10,714 bases of DNA, taken from positions 1 to 10,714 of the forward strand of contig QQUD01000375.1 of the NCBI GenBank assembly GCA_008501785.1, in the 5' to 3' direction. Shown piece by piece: positions 6,783-10,714 of this stretch. The DNA comes from Chloroflexota bacterium (GTDB lineage Bacteria; Chloroflexota; Anaerolineae; Promineifilales; Promineifilaceae). A program made the translations under genes and the position numbers. The notes beneath the pieces were generated by a model. The model had not been told where the DNA came from and did not search any database. It saw only the letters and a list, made by a program, of their open reading frames with translations. Within the stretch, counting starts at the first letter, position 1. The number at the start of each line of letters is the position of its first letter.

Positions 6783-7886
6783 ATGATGATGAAAAACAGT
6801 TCAAATTTGGCGCAAACCTATCAATCTGCAACCCAAATGAACGCGATTGGGATGACCGATTTTCCAACAATTGGGAAAGTGGTTGATGGCCTAAAAATGA
6901 TTGATGTTCCAGTGCCGCGCCCACAAGCGGGGGAGGTTGCCATAAAAATGATGGCCTCTTCTTTGTATGCAGATGAGCTGTACGCAGCTCAAGGCACCGC
7001 GTTGGGGCGGTTTTTTGGCCCCAAAGTTGTTTCAGAAACCGAACCGTACATTATGGGATCATCTGTAGCAGGCATTATTGTGGATGTAGGTGAAAACGTG
7101 ACCAATTGGGCTGTTGGTCAAGAAATCATCGCCATTCCCAGCCAAACGCCCGTGCATGGCGTGTGGGCAGAGTATTGCTGCCTAAACCAGGATCGCCTCA
7201 TGCCTAAACCGGACGGTTTTTCGTTTGTGGAGGCGGCTGGGATTAAGATGGCGGCTTGTGTTTCGTGGGGTGCGATTTGTTACGGCCGTATCAAACCAAA
7301 TAATCGCACCCTGGTGATAGGTGCTTCTGGTGGCCTTGGCATCATGGCCGTGCAATACCTGAAGACATTAGGCGCACACGTAACCGGTGTGTGCAGCGGC
7401 AAAAATGCAGAAATGGTGCGCGCATACGGCGCTGATGAGGTGGTCGATTATACGCAACACAATTTTGCCGATCTAGCTATTCAAAGCCAGCAATTCTATG
7501 ATGCTGTTTTTGACTTTGTCGGCGGCATAGACAACGAGAAAGCTGGTTTTCGCGCCCTGAAAAAATCGGGCAGCTATATCACCGTGACTGGGCCAGTAAG
7601 GTTTATTGGTGAGAAACAACTATCGTGGTTTGAGCTGGGCAAGGTGTTTTTTCATGTCGCTTCAAAATCTGTCTTAGGCCGAATTTCTGGCCCACGTTAC
7701 ATTTTTGGAGAGATGAAGCCAGCCAAAACGGTTCATGATGCGCTGACACACGCAGTTAAACATCAAATCAAAATGCCCATCTCGCAAGAAATCCCATTTG
7801 AGCTTGATGCTGTCAAACAAGCGCTAAGCTTGATTCTCAGCCACCGCGCCAAAGGTCGCATGGTGATTGATTTTGGCAACGTTTAA
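6783..7886 (+). CDS. Zinc-independent MDR-family NAD(P)-dependent oxidoreductase
   Basis: A 367-aa member of the medium-chain dehydrogenase/reductase superfamily, closest in look to quinone-oxidoreductase/RTN4IP1-like enzymes. The N-terminal GroES-like part has RPQAGEVAIKMMASSL and PYIMGSSVAGIIVDVGENV. The Rossmann motif GASGGLGIMAVQ begins at residue 180, followed by LGAHVTGVCSGKNAEMVRAYGADEVVDY. The C-terminus has AKGRMVIDF. The GHE motif and the four-cysteine structural zinc loop of true alcohol dehydrogenases are absent, so the enzyme is probably zinc-free and reduces a carbonyl, enone or quinone with NAD(P)H. ATG 6783 was chosen because GAGGA (6771-6775) lies 7 nt upstream; an in-frame GTG at 6765 lacks such a site. 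Second gene of the repeat-controlled operon; the hydrolase follows after 32 nt. Substrate cannot be told. Confidence 0.88.
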   Translation: MMMKNSSNLAQTYQSATQMNAIGMTDFPTIGKVVDGLKMIDVPVPRPQAGEVAIKMMASSLYADELYAAQGTALGRFFGPKVVSETEPYIMGSSVAGIIVDVGENVTNWAVGQEIIAIPSQTPVHGVWAEYCCLNQDRLMPKPDGFSFVEAAGIKMAACVSWGAICYGRIKPNNRTLVIGASGGLGIMAVQYLKTLGAHVTGVCSGKNAEMVRAYGADEVVDYTQHNFADLAIQSQQFYDAVFDFVGGIDNEKAGFRALKKSGSYITVTGPVRFIGEKQLSWFELGKVFFHVASKSVLGRISGPRYIFGEMKPAKTVHDALTHAVKHQIKMPISQEIPFELDAVKQALSLILSHRAKGRMVIDFGNV

Positions 7887-7918
7887 TTTTCAAATAGCTG
7901 CATAGGAGCAATTAATCC

Positions 7919-8932
7919 ATGAAATTGAATCAGTTGGAAAATAGGCGCAAGAAAATTGTGTTATGGTTGGGGGGCATTTTGGGCGTGCTGGCTGTATTGC
8001 TGCTGAGTGGATTTGGGTGGCAAACGGCCGTTTCCACCCAAACCCACACCAACTACCCACCACCTGGCAACCTGATCGCAGTAGATTGTCACACCATGCA
8101 CCTCTACTGCATTGGCGAAGGCAGTCCCACTGTTGTGTTAGAGTCGGGGTTGGGCGAGACGCTGTTGAATTGGAGCAAGGTGCAGACGGAAACGGCCGTT
8201 TTCACCCGCACCTGTTCCTATGACCGCGCCGGATTCGGCTGGAGCGAACCTGTGGATGACCCCGTGTTCAGTCCGCAAGTTGCCGATATGCTGCACACCC
8301 TGCTGCAAAACGCTGGTGAATCAGCGCCATATGTGCTGGTCGGGCATTCCGCTGGCGGCATTCACGTGCGTAACTTTGCCCACCAATACCCCAATGACGT
8401 GGCAGGCATCGTCCTCGTCGATTCATCTCACGACAACCAACGTGCCGAAGACCCGGCTGAAGGGAACAATCCGTTGCTGACGCTTTGCCAAGCAATTGCC
8501 CCGTTTGGCATTGTACGCGCACTCAATCTGGCAGAAGAAGGGGCTGACGCGAACCCGCATCTGACAGCGGAACAGCAAAACACGCTGATCGCCCTGACAA
8601 ACCAAACCCACTTCTGCCATGCAACGGCAAATGAGGAAACGGCCGCTGACACAGACATGAGACAACCCCATCTCAAACCGCTAGGCGACCTACACCTGAC
8701 CGTGCTAACCGCTACCCAAACCGTCAACCAGCTTGCCGATGAAATGCCGCCAGAGCTAATCGCCCAGGTGAATGAGCTGTGGACGGCAAAGCAGCTTGAA
8801 CTGGTGGCACTTTCCACCAATAGCACCCAAATTCTCGCTACCGAAAGCGCCCATTACATTCAATATGACCAGCCAGAGCTGGTTATCGAGGCGATTCAGC
8901 AAATGGTGCTGCTTGCCAATGCAAGCGAATGA
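7919..8932 (+). CDS. Membrane-anchored alpha/beta hydrolase
   Basis: A 337-aa protein. After the basic head MKLNQLENRRKK comes one hydrophobic segment (residues 13-33), so the enzyme is probably tethered to the outer face of the cytoplasmic membrane. The alpha/beta-hydrolase core follows: VVLESGLGE (oxyanion region), CSYDRAGFGWSE, nucleophile elbow VGHSAGG with Ser144, then AGIVLVDSSHD. A candidate catalytic His is His312 in SAHYIQYDQPE near the C-terminus. The acid residue is less certain (Asp in LVDSS, or Asp/Glu in LADEMPPE). The family includes esterases, lipases and related C-O or C-C hydrolases; the substrate cannot be predicted. GGAG (7905-7908) lies 10 nt before the ATG. Probable third gene of the operon. 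ACGGCCGT octamers at 8024 and 8192 are both read as Thr-Ala-Val. Confidence 0.9.
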   Translation: MKLNQLENRRKKIVLWLGGILGVLAVLLLSGFGWQTAVSTQTHTNYPPPGNLIAVDCHTMHLYCIGEGSPTVVLESGLGETLLNWSKVQTETAVFTRTCSYDRAGFGWSEPVDDPVFSPQVADMLHTLLQNAGESAPYVLVGHSAGGIHVRNFAHQYPNDVAGIVLVDSSHDNQRAEDPAEGNNPLLTLCQAIAPFGIVRALNLAEEGADANPHLTAEQQNTLIALTNQTHFCHATANEETAADTDMRQPHLKPLGDLHLTVLTATQTVNQLADEMPPELIAQVNELWTAKQLELVALSTNSTQILATESAHYIQYDQPELVIEAIQQMVLLANASE

Positions 8933-8949
8933 GTCGACCCATGAGCTTG

Positions 8950-9037
8950 TCGGAGAAAGAAATTTTGGACGCAGATTTTCATGATTACGCAGATCAAAAA
9001 CATAAAAAATCAGCGTCATCTGCGTTAATCAGCGTCC
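8950..9037 (+). repeat. Imperfect-palindrome repeat, copy 1
   Basis: The core 8967-9037 (71 bp) runs from GGACGCAGAT to GCGTCC and folds back on itself imperfectly (GATTACGCAGAT with ATCTGCGTTAATC). It contains ACGCAGAT at 8969 and 8987 and its complement at 9018. With its left flank (8950-8966) it matches, in inverted orientation and along the whole length, the copy at 10022-10108. It follows the hydrolase stop by 17 bp. A REP- or MITE-like dispersed element is the likeliest identity. It may also serve as a transcript end, but no T-tract follows. Confidence 0.75.
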
Positions 9038-9063
9038 TAGTTTTCCTCTTAGACTGAACTCTC

Positions 9064-9145
9064 GTTGTAGTACTAGTAACTACAACTTTTTTAACGCCTC
9101 ACTACAACTTTATGTGGGGAGTTTTACAGGCGATTCTTTTACACT
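9064..9145 (+). promoter_or_regulatory. CTACAAC repeat promoter of the first CPBP gene
   Basis: CTACAAC at 9080-9086 and 9102-9108 is again exactly 22 bp apart. An inverted copy GTTGTAG at 9064-9070 makes a dyad with the first. The block after the last repeat (TTTATGTGGGGAGTTTTACAG) is nearly the same as at 6507-6526. A -10-like TACACT at 9140-9145 lies 39 bp after the start of the last ACTACAAC, the same offset as in the other promoter, and no -35 match is present. This fits an activator-dependent promoter under the same regulator. The predicted leader before the CPBP start is about 60 nt. Confidence 0.62.
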
Positions 9146-9213
9146 TTTGCCACAACAACGCAAAAGTAACTGAAAGAAATCAAATCGTGCATTTGCACAA
9201 ACGGAGGAAAAAA

Positions 9214-10011
9214 ATGAGTACCATTGCAGTACAAAACACAGTTGAAACAAAAGACCAATACAGTCTGGCAAAGATTCTTGGTATTTGGGCAATCGTGGCA
9301 TTGCCTATGCCTGTTGTCATTTTTGTGATTGCACCCGCCCTGATTGCGCGGGTTAACATGCACCCTACGATTCTGATTTGGCTGTTGATTATTGGGGGCT
9401 ACGTTTGGCAATTTATTGTGTCCTTGTTCCTGATTTACCAGGATATTGGCACGCTGCGGTTAACGGCCGTTCGCGAACGCGTTTGGCTGCAGAAACCTCG
9501 TGACCCACAGACAAATAAGTCGAAGAGCAAACTATTCTGGTGGTTGATTCCCACTGCACTGTTTGTCCTGCTGATTGAAATGGGCATTGGCGAATACATC
9601 GATTCCGCAGTCGCATCGCTCTTTCCTGGCTTATTGACACTCCCTGCCAGCATCGACATTGAACAGATCATCATCCCTGAATTTATTGGGGCTTGGTGGT
9701 TGTTAGGAATTGCCATTGTCAATAGCGTCTTCAATTACTTTCTGGGGGAAGAGCTTCTTTTTAGAGGCGTGTTGCTGCCCAAAATGCGCGGCGTTTTTGG
9801 CAAATGGGACTGGGTGGCAAATGCCGTACTTTTCGGTCTGCTTCACCTGGATTCACCCTTGAGAATCCCCAAAATCATGATCTCAACCCTGGCCTATACC
9901 TGGCCTTCCCGCCGATTCCGCAGCATTTGGTTTGCCATTATTTTGCATGGCATTGAATCACTCATTGTGATTGGCGCAGTCTTGTCGGTTGTAACTGGCT
10001 CAGCTTTCTAA
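9214..10011 (+). CDS. CPBP family intramembrane metalloprotease (Rce1/Abi type)
   Basis: A 265-aa polytopic membrane protein with several hydrophobic spans (for example residues about 20-43, 49-70, 107-125 and 160-178). The CPBP motifs are GEELLFRG with E179, E180 and R184 (EExxxR), FGLLH (F207, H211) and LHGIES with H245. These are the residues expected to hold metal and activate water in Rce1-like glutamate proteases. The family cleaves membrane-associated or prenylated substrates in eukaryotes; bacterial members act in bacteriocin self-immunity or maturation, or have unknown roles. ATG 9214 has a textbook GGAGG (9203-9207) 6 nt upstream. An in-frame ATG at 9112 lies inside the promoter repeats and is not used. 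The last motif has Ser where Asn or Asp is common. The gene sits between two inverted copies of the 70-bp repeat. Confidence 0.9.
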   Translation: MSTIAVQNTVETKDQYSLAKILGIWAIVALPMPVVIFVIAPALIARVNMHPTILIWLLIIGGYVWQFIVSLFLIYQDIGTLRLTAVRERVWLQKPRDPQTNKSKSKLFWWLIPTALFVLLIEMGIGEYIDSAVASLFPGLLTLPASIDIEQIIIPEFIGAWWLLGIAIVNSVFNYFLGEELLFRGVLLPKMRGVFGKWDWVANAVLFGLLHLDSPLRIPKIMISTLAYTWPSRRFRSIWFAIILHGIESLIVIGAVLSVVTGSAF

Positions 10012-10021
10012 CAAGAAATTG

Positions 10022-10108
10022 GGACGCAGATAACGCAGATGAACGCTGATTTTCCTCTTCTATCAGCGTTCATCTGATAAATCTGCGTCCAAAAAATTCT
10101 TTCTCCGA
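10022..10108 (-). repeat. Imperfect-palindrome repeat, copy 2 (inverted)
   Basis: Arms 10022-10050 and 10062-10090 pair at 25 of 29 positions around an 11-nt loop (TTTCCTCTTCT). ACGCAGAT occurs at 10024 and 10033, with its complement at 10081. The right flank 10091-10108 is the reverse complement, with one indel and one mismatch, of the left flank of copy 1. The hairpin lies between two CPBP genes and ends 30 bp before the second start. No T-tract follows, so it is not a standard terminator, but such a structure could lower read-through or stabilise the upstream message. Confidence 0.8.
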
Positions 10109-10120
10109 ATAGGAATCGAT

Positions 10121-10714
10121 ATGAAAAACAAACCATCTACAAAAAACAACACCTTACTAAACTTTTTCCTGCTGACTTTCATTTTAACTTTGCCAGCCTA
10201 TATCCTGATTGGCTTGGCTTCAAAAAACATCATTTTGTCGTCAGAAATAGCGTTTGCCTTTGTTCCTGTGGCTGCTTTCGCACCGATCAGTGCGGCGTTG
10301 ATCCTGGCTTTTAAGAAAAATGGCTGGCATGGGGTCAAGAAATTATTCGGGAGATCTTTTGATTATAAAAGAATAACGAAAAAAGTTTGGTATGTTCCGG
10401 CTCTTTTCTTTCCCCCTTTTCTCCTCCTTTTAGCGCTGGGAGCAGCAGTTTTAATGGGTCAATGGACGCTTCCGGCGCAGTTCCCACTTGTGGCCGCACC
10501 CGCCGTGTTTCTCCTGTTTTTCGGCGGAGCTTTGAGTGAAGAGGTCGGCTGGATGGGACATGCCTTTGAGCCAATGCAGGCACGATGGAATGCGTTTAAA
10601 GCCGCACTGCTATTAGGACTAATCGTAGCACTCTGGCACGTGCCGCGTTACTATTTTTCACTTGATGATCCGCTGCTGCTTGCGCCCCAACTTTTATTCC
10701 CTGTCTCGCTGCGT
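10121..10714 (+). CDS. Second CPBP family intramembrane protease (C-terminus cut by window edge)
   Basis: 198 codons without a stop to the window end. Hydrophobic spans lie at about residues 13-32, 42-64, 90-112 and 121-137. The first CPBP motif is SEEVGWMGHAFEPMQ (E140, E141). The second is ALWHVPRYYF with H173. This is the EE(x)GW(x)G subfamily, distinct from the upstream gene, so the pair is not a recent tandem duplication. The position usually held by Arg in EExxxR is Met145; this change may be normal for the subfamily. AGGA (10111-10114) lies 6 nt before the ATG. No copy of the CTACAAC promoter precedes it, so it probably depends on transcription through the hairpin from the upstream gene. 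Confidence 0.85.
   Translation, partial: MKNKPSTKNNTLLNFFLLTFILTLPAYILIGLASKNIILSSEIAFAFVPVAAFAPISAALILAFKKNGWHGVKKLFGRSFDYKRITKKVWYVPALFFPPFLLLLALGAAVLMGQWTLPAQFPLVAAPAVFLLFFGGALSEEVGWMGHAFEPMQARWNAFKAALLLGLIVALWHVPRYYFSLDDPLLLAPQLLFPVSLR

Noticed and set aside
8428..8826. Leftward 132-codon frame inside the hydrolase gene
   Set aside because: It is antisense to a gene with intact catalytic motifs, has low-complexity Ser/Ala/Val composition and no start signals.
9112..9213. Extended start of the first CPBP gene at ATG 9112
   Set aside because: This region carries the shared promoter block and -10-like sequence, while ATG 9214 has an ideal GGAGG 6 nt upstream.
10022..10100. The 10022-10090 hairpin as a rho-independent terminator
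   Set aside because: It is followed by CCAAAAAATTC rather than a T-run on the plus strand, and by CAATTTC on the minus strand; its match to 8950-9037 is better explained as a dispersed repeat.

Overview
The window (about 10.7 kb, roughly 50% GC) looks like chromosomal DNA of a free-living bacterium, most likely a member of the Chloroflexota (Anaerolineae-like). That placement is inference. It rests on a large MalT-type LuxR regulator, a SWIM/SEC-C/pRiA4b-ORF3 neighbourhood, a decayed ISAs1-type transposase, and a very abundant palindromic octamer ACGGCCGT. The octamer occurs 15 times, whereas about 0.16 copies are expected in random sequence of this length. No rRNA, tRNA or CRISPR array was seen.

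Layout. (1) Positions 1-3026 hold a divergent pair of transcription units. A SWIM zinc-finger gene runs leftward off the window edge. A SEC-C zinc-motif gene and a three-part HTH/pRiA4b-ORF3 gene run rightward, joined by a one-base stop/start overlap and closed by a strong intrinsic terminator at 3216-3251. (2) Positions 3252-3725 hold a broken ISAs1-family transposase remnant with three in-frame stops. (3) Positions 3777-6434 encode an 885-aa MalT/LuxR STAND regulator. Its good sigma70-type promoter sits between the transposase remnant and the start codon, and the transcript is predicted to be leaderless. (4) Positions 6642-8932 hold a probable operon: a 38-aa single-span membrane peptide, a zinc-less MDR-family oxidoreductase and a membrane-anchored alpha/beta hydrolase. 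(5) Positions 9214-10714 hold two consecutive CPBP (Rce1/Abi-type) intramembrane protease genes, the second cut by the window end.

The most interesting structure is regulatory. The leader of the small-peptide operon (6451-6543) and the leader of the first CPBP gene (9064-9145) share a block of CTACAAC repeats spaced exactly 22 bp apart. In both, the last repeat lies the same distance (39 bp) upstream of a weak -10-like hexamer and no -35 is recognisable. This looks like two activator-dependent promoters controlled by one regulator, and the MalT-type LuxR protein encoded immediately upstream is the obvious candidate. If so, positions 3777 to at least 10011 form a local regulon of one signal-sensing activator with membrane and membrane-associated outputs.

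The first CPBP gene is also bracketed by two inverted copies of a 70-bp imperfect palindrome built from ACGCAGAT units. This suggests a REP/MITE-like repeat and possibly a gene cassette that was inserted or rearranged as a unit.
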